Below the pieces are notes generated by a model. The model was not told the DNA's origin. It saw only the letters and a program-made list of their open reading frames with translations, and did not search any database. A stretch of DNA of 64,000 bases from Fratercula arctica. Taxonomy: Eukaryota > Chordata > Aves > Charadriiformes > Alcidae. The position numbers and the translations under genes were made by a program. This document shows positions 50,587 through 61,904 of this stretch, piece after piece. The stretch is from NCBI GenBank assembly GCA_947846985.1, contig CANTUZ010000002.1, positions 12,383,587 to 12,447,586 of the forward strand, read 5' to 3'. The stretch's first letter is position 1; the number at the start of each line of letters is the position of its first letter.

Positions 50587-52719
50587 CTAAGTCTTCCGCA
50601 GTACAGGCTAAGTCTCTTTAACAAAAGACAGTGTGATACATGCTGTTGGGTTAGATATCTACGCACGAGAATGTGCTGCAGGCATCGCTGTGAAGAGCTT
50701 CACAAAATGACTTTTTCTATCAGTAACGACAAAGGGCTTCGGCACCTCTCTGAGTAGAAGCTGACATCTCGTGCATAGTTCACTTGGGCCTCCCACGGAG
50801 AAGGACACAGAGAAGCAACACGTAGAGCTCTACACTGGAAGTCAGTGGGAGAAGGTTGGTGTGCCAGGCTCCTATGCAATTTATGTCCAAGAATATTTGT
50901 GTAATTGGACAATGTCTCCAATACTGTAAAATATAGAAAGGATCCTACAAACCTTTAGCTGCAGATTTCTTGCTTAGTAAAAAACACATTGTCCATGATC
51001 AAAGAGAATTGACACTGATAATTTAGTATTTAGCACCACATTTTAGTAATTTTAAGAATCAATACACTCTAAATAGCATGGCCATTTGCTAGCTCTGGCA
51101 AATCCCTTTTTTTTTTTTTTTTTTAAAGGATGGACTTAAGTAAAAGCAGAGTGGTTGAGAGACACTTAGTTGATTTAGCGACGTTGGTGGCTATTTCTTT
51201 TGAAAGACACTCTCCTAAAAGGATACTCTTTTCTCTCCAGACCTCTGGGCTTAGACTCACGGTTACCACCAGGGAACAGGCAACGCACAGTAATGGACCC
51301 CATGTGTGCTCTTTGTCTCTATCAAAGATGAGCTTATTTGGGTTAGCTCAGCCTTCGTTCGTACAGTCCTAGACCAGTGCTGAGAGCAAGAAACAGCAGA
51401 TGCATCCAGATGATTTCCTTTGAACAGAGCAGCTGAGCCACATCCAAATGACTAAGTTCAGATAAATTGAGTCACCAGATGCCGACTTAAGACAAATTAG
51501 TTTAGAATGGCCACGCTGCATTTGTCAATGGTTTAATGAACTAGAAGCGTATTTGTAAAACAGGGCTAATTTCCTAGTCCTTGAAGAAGAACACTTTGAG
51601 AAAGCAACTGCTCCATCTAGCAAAGTTTCCTCAGATGCAGTCAAAAAGGCATTCGAAGCATTGGTTTACTACAATACATCTTTGGCCAAGAGTCACTCTT
51701 AAGGTTGAAGAGATATGGTCTTTGGTTTTTATAATACGTACAGCTGAAATAAGTGCCAAAACACTGAAGACATCATAAATCCTGTTGTACAAGTTCTCTG
51801 CTGCTTCACTTTGACCAGGTTAAATAACAGCTCAGATGCAAATCAGCACTGCTACTACATTATTTTTTATGAACTGGATTTTAAAATTCCCGCAGGGAAT
51901 GATCCTCTTACTTTAGTGTCAGCAAAGCATCTCACTTGAGCCAGTTCTGTCTGGGAGAGACATTAAAAAAAAAAAAAAGCACCCTTTTTTGTGCCAGCAG
52001 GGACAGGCTGGTGGGGCAGCAGGTCAGCACGACTGGCCGGTATGTCCAACCTCCTTCCATCACTGGCCACCGGCGCTGCTGTTGCTGGCACACAGGGGCG
52101 TGCTGTGTATTGAAAACCTCCTCGCAGCACGAGGAGCAAAAAGCCTTATTCTTCAGGACTGTAATTTTCCTCAGTTTTTCCCTGTCTATCCTTTCCTTTG
52201 CCCCTGCTTTGTCCCTGAGCCTGGTTCAGGCTCCTTCCCCGTGTCCCAGAGGAGTGGGGAGAAGAGCCAGGGTGGCTGTCTCAGGGGAGGGGGCCGGGAG
52301 CAGGGTAAAGACAGGACAACACTAGACTAGATTGCTTGGAAAGGTAGTTTCTATTGTAAGAAATAAAAGAAACACAATAAATAATCTGTGCGGCATGGAG
52401 GGAAGAAAAGCAAGGCAATAGACTCATTTCCTGAAGGCCCTTCTAGACTTTTTTTCCCTGTTACACTGAGATGGCAATCCATACTTTCAAAAATTTACTG
52501 TCTCATAATAGCAGCCACTGGGTGCAAGAAAAAACCCAGACAAGTACTCATCAATTCGGGGAAGCGATGATCAGGGTTATGAGCAGCCACTGTGACTCAC
52601 TTGAGACTCTGTCAAGTGTTACACAACCTCTTAAAAGAAGCGGACTTCAGAAATTCTCTAAGCCTCCAGTTATGGAAAGGCAAAAGATAACTAGAATTAT
52701 TCTCCTTGGTGTGGAACAG
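44301..52719. other. Intergenic DNA, GC-richer block, no gene recognised
   Basis: From about 44 to 50 kb the base composition is GC-richer, so short frames crowd both strands, and I recognise no protein among them. After 50 kb it becomes AT-richer. Homopolymers: A28 at 50556-50583 and T18 at 51107-51124. No retropseudogene is evident upstream of the A28 run. No splice-flanked exon was convincing. Confidence 0.5.
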
Positions 52720-53218
52720 TGCTGGAAGGTAGACTGCAGCTAGAATATTGGGTCCAGTTTTGGGCCCCTGATAAAACATCAGCAAACTGGAGGCAGTTCA
52801 AACTGGAACCAGTTCAGAAGAGATCTCCAAGGTACTTGGGGCTGGAGTGCTCACCTTGGGCAGAGAGACTGGGGGAGGTGGGCCTCGTCAGCCTGGAGAT
52901 GGGATGTTTTTGGGGAAACTTACCTGCAGCCTCCCCATACCTGTGCAGAACCACCACAGAAACAGAGCTGGGCTCTGTACAGCAGGGCAGAGGGAGGACG
53001 AGGGAACAGGCACAAGAATTTAAGGAAAAACTCCTTCCCCATAAGGACAGTCAAACATCGGAGCACATTGCCCAGAGGGGTTGAGAGGTCTCCATCCTTG
53101 GAGGTTTTCAAGACTCAAGTGGATAATGCTCTGATAAACCTGCTCTGGTCCTCCTTTGAGCAATATGTTGGACCAAAGACCTCATGAGATCCCTCCACAC
53201 CAGAATTACTCTGAATCC
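52720..53218 (+). mobile_element. CR1 LINE, older copy
   Basis: Forward-oriented CR1 3' region: 'GGGTCCAGTTTTGGGCCCCT' (about 52750-52769), 'CAGAAGAGATCTCCAAGGTA' (about 52814-52833), 'CATTGCCCAGAGGGGTTGAG' (about 53067-53086), 'CTCCATCCTTGGAGGTTTTC' (about 53090-53109) and the terminal 'GACCTCATGAGATCCCTCCA' (about 53178-53197) with a degenerate ATTACTCTGAAT end. It is more diverged than the 40.4-kb copy and its coding frame is broken. Confidence 0.88.
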
Positions 53219-54913
53219 GCATCCAGAAAAAGATTTAATAGCAAACCCAAAAACATGCTGTGAGTTGGAGCCGCCTCCAAACAAAGACTACCATTTAACT
53301 GTCATTCAGGCCACTAAAAATGTGCTATCTATTTTTACATTAATAAAGAATTGTATCACTTGGCTGTTTTCATGTATGAAATTGGGTTGACAGATCAAGA
53401 CATCCAGCCACAGGTGTCTATACAAGCTGTGTATATGCATGTCCTCATATTTCAGTGGAGCCTGAAGAGCTCCTCAAGCTGATCAAGATGCAGGGTCAAA
53501 ATTCAGCCGATCAAGATGCAGATGAACAGCTCTCTGGGCTCCATCGCCTATTGATCCAATCTCCACGGACTAAGCAGACAATTCAATCTACAAGCTGAGT
53601 CCAAACCACTGCCTAATAGTTTATAACTTAATTTCTGCATATTATATACACATTCTTTGCTCTTTTACGCTGCATTAGCAGACAACAGCGTAACACAATC
53701 TCCCATTTAACTGCTTACAAGGCAATTCTAGTGCCATTTGCTTGGGAGTTTTTACCAAGCTCAGTCTGACTTGGAAGCTGTGGGTGAGGGATGGGAAGAC
53801 ATTCTAAGAAGCAGAGGAGACCAACAAAACTTTTTATACATGTCAACGGAGAAGTGTCTTGCAGTCATAGTGCTCATGTCTCCACAGAGCATGAGAAGCC
53901 CCCGCAGTCACCTGTCTAAGCCTGCCCTCCTCTCCCTGGTGCAAAGCACATCATTTCCCCTGCACTCTGCTTTGTTTCTGTTCACTACACAGTACATTTT
54001 ATTTATGTTTAAACCACCAGTTCTTACAGAAATGGAATCAAGCCAGAAAACATTTTGATGTCCCTAGAACTACTGCCAAACACCCGAAGGTGGTTTTGGA
54101 GCACACTGTTTAGTTGCTGAATCACCAGGATTGCACACAGCCCAAGGACCCACAGAAAAACGTGTCCTGACTCAGGACACGCTCGGAGAACTTGGAAGGC
54201 ACACGGAGATCTCCATCTGCATAAGAGCATCACATCACATCACACTAGCAAGACTCTGTGACTGCTCGCTATCTATTTGCTAGTGACAGTGGCAGGTCCC
54301 ATGTGCTGCCATAAACCACCAGCACCTTGTGTCAGCCCTTGGCCCTACCTACGCAGGGCATTGCTTTATGTTACCTTTGTTCCTGAAAGGGCAGTAATGG
54401 CAAACATTGGAAAATGGTCAATCGTCAGAATTCGGACTAGTTACCCAAGTAACTCAGCTTCCATTTCTGACATGCAAGCGGAACAGCTAGATGGAAGTTT
54501 TGGGGAAATATTATTGGAAAATGTTACCATTTCCTATAGAAAATTAAGTTCTTATTTAAATTTAGTCAATCAACTGAGATGCTTTAAAACAAGCTATTTA
54601 ATAATACGTTCTTTAGAAGATTTCACCTTTATCATACACCTGTTGGTGGCTTTGAAACACAGTTAATAAAATGCATCAAATATGAACTATTATTTCACAA
54701 CATGGCAGGAAAAAACCCCACAACCCATGTTGAAAACTCTGCTGATAAGCCAGAGTGAAGGAGCCAAACTCCATCTCCGAAGGGATCGTCTGCATGAAGA
54801 ACTAACAGTGGCTCTCACTGGGGATTAGATTAATCAATGAACAATATGATCTGAATTTTTCTATCAATAACTAAGTCAGAGTAAGATTATTTCCCTTCCC
54901 ACCTAGCAGCTGG
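53219..54913. other. Intergenic spacer between two convergent CR1 copies
   Basis: Nothing coding is supported. A 13-bp direct repeat (GATCAAGATGCAG) occurs at 53481-53493 and 53509-53521. A short CATCA/CACAT-type run lies at about 54229-54243. The rest is unique AT-leaning sequence. Confidence 0.55.
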
Positions 54914-55725
54914 GTCACAAAATCCCAGGCTGGTTGAGGTTGGGAGGCACCTCTGGACATCATCCAGCCTGAACCCCTGCTCAAAGCAGGGGCAGGCAGA
55001 GCAGGCAGATCAGGGCTGTGACCGGTGAGAATTTGAGTATTTCCATGGACAGAGACACTACAGTCTCTCTGGACAACCTGCACCAGTGTTTGATCACCCT
55101 TAGAGCAAAAAAGAGGTTCTGCCTGAGCAGTATACCCTGTTTCAGTTTGTGCATGCTGTCTCTTGTCCTGTCACTGGGTACCACTGGGAAGAGTCTGTCT
55201 CCATCACCTTTACTGCCCACAACAGGTATTTGTACACATGGGTAAGATGTCCCTGGGCTGTCTCTTCTCCAGGTTGAACAGTCCCAGCTCTCACAGACTC
55301 TCCTTCTATGACAGATGCTCCAAATCCCTTAATCATCTTCACAGCCCTTCACTGGACTCACTCCAGTATGTCCATGACATTGTTTGTACTGGGGGGCCCA
55401 ATGCAGGACCCAGCACCCCAGGTGTGGCCTCACCAGTGCTGAGCAGAGGGGAAGGATCACCTCCCTCGACCTGCTGGCAACGCTTCTCCTGGTACTGCCC
55501 AGGATGCTGTTGGCCTTCTGCACTGTACGGGCACACTGCTGGCTCATGTCCAACGTGTCATCCACCTGGACCCCCCCAGGTCCCTCTCTGCAAAGCTGCT
55601 TTCCAGCTGGGCACCCCCCGGGTGGATGGGGTTATTCCTCACCAGGTGCAGGACTTCGCATGTCCCTTTGTTGAACTTTGTAAGATTTCTGCTGGCCCAT
55701 TTCTCCAGCCTGTCGAGACCACCAA
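54914..55725 (-). mobile_element. CR1 LINE, reverse orientation, with RT pseudogene fragments
   Basis: The plus strand begins TCACAAAATCCCAGG (degraded octamer tail) and continues 'GGCACCTCTGGACATCATCC', 'TCTTGTCCTGTCACTGGGTA', 'CCCTCGACCTGCTGGCAACG', 'GTTATTCCTCACCAGGTGCA' and 'CTCCAGCCTGTCGAGACC' near 55725. On the minus strand, pieces of the RT C-terminus survive in separate frames: '[18 protein letters not shown]' and '[18 protein letters not shown]' (about 55545-55420) and '[20 protein letters not shown]' (about 55190-55130). Several frameshifts and stops make it older than the 40.4-kb copy. Confidence 0.93.
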
Positions 55726-58700
55726 GTCTACAACATTCAGGTCAACAAAATGAATCTTTGCTGTGTCGTGGCCAGCAACACAATAGATGAACACCAGCAG
55801 TGTCTCCTACACTGTTTCCTACAGTTGAAGAACAACCCTCAATAGAAACTACAGCTTGAAGTTACAGGAAAAAGGGCTACAACACCTGGTTTCAGACAAT
55901 TCTACATCATTTGATGTAGAAACAAAGTAGAGGCTTTTCACACCAAAACAGTGCTAAAGTCTGCTGCATCCTGGGATGTCAGAACCACTGAAACAGCAGC
56001 ACCTGCTAAAACTGAATGGTGAAACACATGGTGCGGTGTCTGCGTGATGTGCCAAACCCAGCTCTGCTGCACTTCCCTACCTTCCCCTTCTGGAACCACT
56101 TGTGGTACCTGTGTCCCCTTTTCCATGTCAGAACTAAAAACCAGTTCCAGAAAGCATCTCCTGGTTTGGTTTTTTTTTTTTTATTTTTTATTTTCAAGCT
56201 CAATGTACATTAAACCTGGCATCTAACTTCCATGTATCCAACCCAGTGCGGCTGCCTTCAGATTTTCTGGTCTAGGATGAAAGCACGCGTCAGTATGCAG
56301 GACTGCAGCCAGCACGGTTGAGCTTAGGTCTCCGTGGGAAGAGCTGATTCAAGCGAAAAGTAAAATACAAAGGTTTATCCGAAACAGGATTTGCTACCAA
56401 GGAAGTATTTGATTGTCAGTCCAAGCAATCAAATCCCCTAAGAAAATCCCTCTAGTAAATTGGTCACTTCAGGGTCTACTGTCTGAATCAACAGGTCTCT
56501 CCAGCGCTTATTTGCCATAGCTTCGAGGCAGGCATCTTCCCCCAGTGCCACCATGAGTCACAGCAGAGAAGATGGAGCTGGCGTTTGCCAGTATGTAGGA
56601 AGGACGTAGATTCCAGCAAAGATAGAAATGAAGAACTTAGTATCAGACAGACACCATAAACCCAGCAATAGCTATAAATATTCAAAGATAAGAGCATACA
56701 TTTTTGAATGTATTGTTTACATTATAGTTTGGGAACGTGGAGCCTAAGAATAAACACATATCAAGATAATCCTCCTGTGAGTACCAAATTTGCTTTAACA
56801 AGCGGAACAAAAAAATAAAACTCCAGCAAACTGAAATGTTTCAAAATGCTGAGCCTATTTAATTCCGAAAACAGGTGTAATTCTCAGGAGCAGGGATCAA
56901 CAACTGCCATATTCTGCAAGCGATGCAGCTCTCAGGAGTGACTGCCCTGAATCACTAGAAAGGGGAAGGAGAAGAATATACCAGGAGAGGGAAAATCTTA
57001 CACATCCTATTTCTGTAGGGAAACAAGATAGACATCACATTCCTCCTTGAGGAGTAAGAGACTGCACAGGTAAGGCCAGCCACGGACACCGTGGATCCCA
57101 GAGACGTGCCATTTAGGAAACAGGCCTTTTCCCCTGGAGAACCTATTTAACTGCCCATCTCCAGACCTCCGTTTCCTCCACACAGCGCGTCCGGCCACCC
57201 TCCCATCCCAGCAAGGCCCGCAGCTCTCTCCCACGCTGCTCCGCTCTGCTGCATGCTGACATTGTAAGCCCATGCTAAATAAGTTGAAGACAGAGACAAA
57301 AAAGCAAAGGTTTCTCATGTGTGCTACAGCTTCTGACCTGTAGTTCCTGGAAAACGCTCCCAGCCTCGGAGATGAGAGAGTCAGGTAGGTTAGACCTGCT
57401 GAACCTCACTTGTTCTGCCTGGGCTGGCATCTCAAGCTGCACGGAGAACATACATACATACAACTTTGGCTCCATTTTTGGAAGACATTAGAGACATTTC
57501 ATTAGGTATCAATAATTTCATCCATGTAGACTTCATAGATCTTTCCAGTTTCGGTGTGTTTTACAACTCTAAATCCATCCATTTATCCCTCCTTCCTCAG
57601 AGCATCCTTAGCCATGGTAGATTTACTACTCTGGAGACACCGCCTGCCTACAGTAAATGGGATGTAAAGCTATCAGACTGCAGGATGGTTTCCGCACCGT
57701 ACGTGCGTAACACAAGCACACAAAGCAATTTGCTCTTCAAACTGATAAGAATTTAAGAGAGTTAGGGAACGATTTTATCTTAGAGTCCCTTCCCCCAACA
57801 CAGACACGTTCTGCCCTCCATTTGGCGAAACAGTGAACTGCTCCCAACCCAGCTGCGACAAGACGATGCACAAGGACTTCCGATAGTCTATCACCATGAG
57901 ACAGATTTAAGCTTTATCTACATCTCACACGTAAGAATAATCAAAAAGACTAAAGCAAAACCCAGACCCTTTCTCCTCTCTTCTCCTCGTTGTGAAAATA
58001 AGGGTCAAACATGACCGAGCTTGATGGGTTGAGCCATGTTCACCCGAGCAGGCAAGGCTGCAATCTAAGCCAAGACCTTCTACCTTCCATTTGTCATAAG
58101 CTAACTGTACAAATACTCAAGTTTGCTTCAGCTGATGTAAGACATCAGGACCATTACCACCCCAGTCCCCTCTGGGCACTAACAGCATATTCCTGTCCCT
58201 TCCTCCATTCTGCTGCTGATACAACAGCTTCTGACCTATTGCAAAACCCCCTTCATCAGTTACTTTTCAGACAGGCCAGCGTGGTGATGTGAGGGAGCCG
58301 ACGGACATGGCACAGCTCCTGCAGATCACCCTCTTCACAGCATTTTTGTGCTTATTTGGTATAACAGTTTAGTAACAATATTCCATGCACCACCTCAATA
58401 GGAGAAAATTTCTACTTGATCAACTTAAGTTGAATATTGAATTATATGAAGGATGTATATCTGTGCTGGGAGTGGATGTTGCAAGTAACTGATCTATGGT
58501 AGCCGGATGGCAGCAGGGCTCTATACTGCTACACAACTTATTCTCTCAAGTGCAGAGATGAAGTAGGTAACGTTACTTCCACCTATAATCCAGAAAAATT
58601 TGAAAATCAATCAATTCCCTTAAGCGGTTGCACTCACAAAAGCCCAGCCATGACAATCAACAGAACAGAAGGTTTTAACTTCCAGTGGTTTGTGAAGTAA

Positions 58701-59999
58701 AAGCATGTTAGAAAACTTAAAACTTCATAAAAATTATTTTTCTAAAGAAGCCTTAGTATCCAAATGCAATGAGTCACAGTTTGTGACAGTTAAATAATCT
58801 CTGGATACTCAATTGTATGTAACCTTCCATATTCTCCATTTCTCCGTACGTCCAAGAGGAAACAAAAAAATCTGTTCAACATGAACATTGGTGCAGCCAC
58901 CATCAAACATCACTTTGTATTGGGGAAAACAAGCACAAAGGGGACACTGACCAATTCTGTTGCATGAACAAACAAATCCCCGATTTCTGCCAAAGCTGGG
59001 GTGGTCCTGAAGAGCCACACTAGGATTACGACAAGATTGCTGACAGATTTCCATACATTTTTTACACATTAAGTAACAGAAAAGAGTTCCAAGGGCAGAA
59101 CAGGAATACTCCATGTTGAAGTGAAAATCTGTTGCCTTCAACTACTTGTAGTCCATGTCATCACCAAAGCCTAATGTTTAACTGACTTTTCCAAGATGGA
59201 GAAACTTGCAGTGCCCACTGTACGCTGGTATTCCTGGGTTGCCCTACCCTGTTGAGCAGACGGCAGTGGGGAAGTAAAGCAACAAGCAGCCTAACCTGGC
59301 CAGCAGCTTACAGAAGATCCAGCCTGAAGAGTACTACTGCAATACTTCCCAAGGTGCTGACAAAACACAGTAATGGTTAAGACTTCCATGCTTATGTCCA
59401 TTGTTAAATTTGGTCAGATAGAGCTGAATGAGAGACAAACCTAAAAAAAAAAAAAAAAAAGAAGAAAAAGGGTTTCAAGTATTTCCAAAATAGATCTTTT
59501 ACTTAGAGGGAGGATATCCCAGAAGCTCTTCTTTCCTGGAGGCACGACCAGGATAACCTCTAAAACCAGCCAAAGCCAAAAATAATCCCAGGACATCTCC
59601 AGATTGAAGAGTCATGCAACAAAAGCACTAACCCAAATGTTAAAATTCATGTATAAACCAAGCCAACACCTTATCTAATAATTTGAGGAAACCACTAATG
59701 AAGATAATCTCTAGTAAACAAAACATCACATCAGCTGTTTTTGTTTGCCTTTAAAAAAAAAAGTTAAGCATAGTTACCTAATAGAGACAGATATTGCTGC
59801 CTTCAGAGTTACATTATCGGTGTTCTTGCTGCTGCTACATAGCCTTAGGTGATGGTTACAACAGCTGTGCTGAACAGTAAAGCAAGCAAAGATTTTTTTT
59901 TCCCCCCCAAATTAGAAATCTACAATTTCCAAAAATGGGAGCAAAAGACAAAAGGTAATGAAAAATACTGCTGAAGAAAGGTTTAATTAAAAAAATCAG
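55726..59999. other. Intergenic DNA downstream of LARP4B, no gene recognised
   Basis: AT-leaning unique sequence with a T-rich run at about 56168-56192, an A-run at 59442-59459 and a C8 run near 59900. A cysteine-rich frame of 101 codons from ATG lies on the minus strand at 58809-59114 and is discussed in the findings. If LARP4B uses a more distal poly(A) site than the one called at 60021, part of this interval would be its 3' UTR. Confidence 0.5.
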
Positions 60000-60020
60000 G
60001 AATTCAACAGTGCCTAAATC

Positions 60021-60026
60021 TTTATT
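60021..60026 (-). terminator. LARP4B: Candidate distal poly(A) signal AATAAA of LARP4B
   Basis: The plus strand reads TTTATT, so the minus strand has a canonical AATAAA, with cleavage expected near 60000. The variant ATTAAA at 59982-59987 follows, with U-rich sequence and a G-run (near 59900) downstream. No further canonical AATAAA was seen on the minus strand over the next 2 kb or so. Confidence 0.45.
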
Positions 60027-60850
60027 TTTCATAACCTACATATTTTTTTTTCAAATTAGACAGTTTTACATTTTATGACACAAAAGGAAACTTAAATTAC
60101 TGATAGTTTACATGTAAGCTTGATTCCAGTCTTAATGGAAGAAGAACAAAAACAAAAACCCTCAAGAAGGCTCCCATATTACACTTCTATTTCATGAATT
60201 GGCAGCTGTTAGGTCTCCTTAGAAATCTTCGATTGTCTGCTGCTATCAGTGTAATAGGTTACAAAGCACATAAAAATCCCTAACAGTAGGTAGCTGAAGG
60301 AGATACAGAGATAGGTATGCACCATTACACTCAGCTGTTGCTCGTGATACACTGCACCACACTCAAACAAGGGCCTTTCTCTGCCAACTGCTGAAGACTC
60401 TGGAGGATACTGCAGCAACATTAAAAAATTCGCCACTGTTCACAGATTTCCAAGTGGCAAATGACAGTGCCACGGTGGGGAACCGATCTGAAACCACATT
60501 AAGTTTTAAAAGCAACCTTTGTTTTCTTCAAATTCCTGCAAGAGGAGTCTCAGATCCCGTTTTGACTTGTTTTCAAAATGAAAAGCATCACCACACAGTC
60601 CTACAAGGTAAAATGCCAATTTTAATTATTGTATCCCTGAACCTTTAACTCAGCTACTGCTTTTGGGAGGTTTTTCATTTTAAAAGCCACATTTTAATCT
60701 CTCTGTATCGTAGCAACAGTCTGCATGCAACTTCACAACTCTACTCCGAAAACTCCATTTTGTCACCAAGTGGAAAAAGAAAAAAAGTAAATCTCAAAGT
60801 AAAATGCAGTAAGGATAAGTTGTATATTACACAGCTATTTGGCATGTCAC

Positions 60851-60883
60851 TTTTTTTTTTTCCTTTTTTTTAAAAAAAAAAAA
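60851..60883. repeat. T-run/A-run pair able to fold back
   Basis: T11, CC, T8 and A12 are directly adjacent on the plus strand (60851-60883), inside the LARP4B 3' UTR. In RNA the oligo(U) and oligo(A) could pair. In oligo(dT)-primed libraries the A-stretch on either strand may cause false 3' ends. Confidence 0.8.
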
Positions 60884-61604
60884 GCTATAAGAACCACATC
60901 AGAGGAAGGTTTTAAACTTTTGATGCAACAGACTGTTGCTGGGTAAGCAGTAATTACAGTGTATTGACCTAGCACAAATGGCAGCAGAATACATTAGGAC
61001 AGCACAAGACATCCCCGCTGGTCTCAAGAGATTACCTTCGGTACCAGTTGAGCATTGTGACTACACAGGCGCTGTAAGGAACCACCTGGGATGGTTTTGC
61101 AGGTGGTCAGCCTTTCACTTGCAGCAGACAGACAAGACGCATCATACAGCTGGCCTAAACCGTACACAACTCTAGCTACCGTGTTCACTGCCACCGGGGA
61201 AAGGAGAAGCGTATTAAAAAATCCAATGACAGAACCAGCTGAGCGGTTTGGGGGATGTTGTCAGAGTCCTATCTCCTCCCACAGCATTCACAAAGTGCGC
61301 TTTTTAAACCAGAAAAATCAACAGATTCCAGCGTGCCCTATTTTGACCAATTCTGCAGCATACAACAGGCTGGATTTAAAAGGTCAACTAGTTACCAATC
61401 AATGCTTGTAACAGGAAATTTATCAGGAGTCAACTTCTCTAGTTACTTTACAGTTCTAAGAATCATACACTAAGGAAAGCACTGATATTCTTGAAAGCAG
61501 ACAAATAAGCTTCAGTGGATATTTTTGTAGCAGTCTAATTTTTTTTCCAATTAAATTTGATTTTATTAATGACTTAAAATTACAGTTTGACTGCTGAAAT
61601 TCAC

Positions 61605-61612
61605 TATTTACA
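61605..61612 (-). promoter_or_regulatory. LARP4B: Pumilio response element (UGUAAAUA) in LARP4B 3' UTR
   Basis: The plus strand is TATTTACA, giving UGUAAAUA in the sense RNA, a full match to the PUF-family consensus UGUANAUA bound by PUM1/PUM2. Such sites usually lower mRNA stability or translation. Confidence 0.45.
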
Positions 61613-61808
61613 TTGCAGAACACTTTTGAATTGGTTAAATTGCTTGTTTTTAGAGGGACTTAGGAAAACATTTGAGGGCTTTCAAATAAGACTTTCGTTC
61701 CATTTCCCTTTTGCAGTGAAGAGGCAGAGTCAGTTCAGCACACCAGAATAAAATAAGAAAAAGAAAAAACAACAAATTAAAGTAATATTCAAACCACAAC
61801 ATTTAGTT

Positions 61809-61816
61809 TATCTACA
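61809..61816 (-). promoter_or_regulatory. LARP4B: Pumilio response element (UGUAGAUA) in LARP4B 3' UTR
   Basis: The plus strand is TATCTACA, giving UGUAGAUA in the sense RNA, also a full match to UGUANAUA. It lies about 200 nt from the neighbouring site at 61605. Confidence 0.45.
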
Positions 61817-61896
61817 TCCAGCTCAACAGCAACATTTATAATATCAATAATTTTTATCAGATTTTTTCTTTAGGGTACCTTTTTATATGTTCTGAT

Positions 61897-61904
61897 TATT
61901 TACA
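61897..61904 (-). promoter_or_regulatory. LARP4B: Pumilio response element (UGUAAAUA) in LARP4B 3' UTR
   Basis: The plus strand is TATTTACA, giving UGUAAAUA in the sense RNA. It is the third full consensus match within 300 nt, the one nearest the stop codon. Confidence 0.45.
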
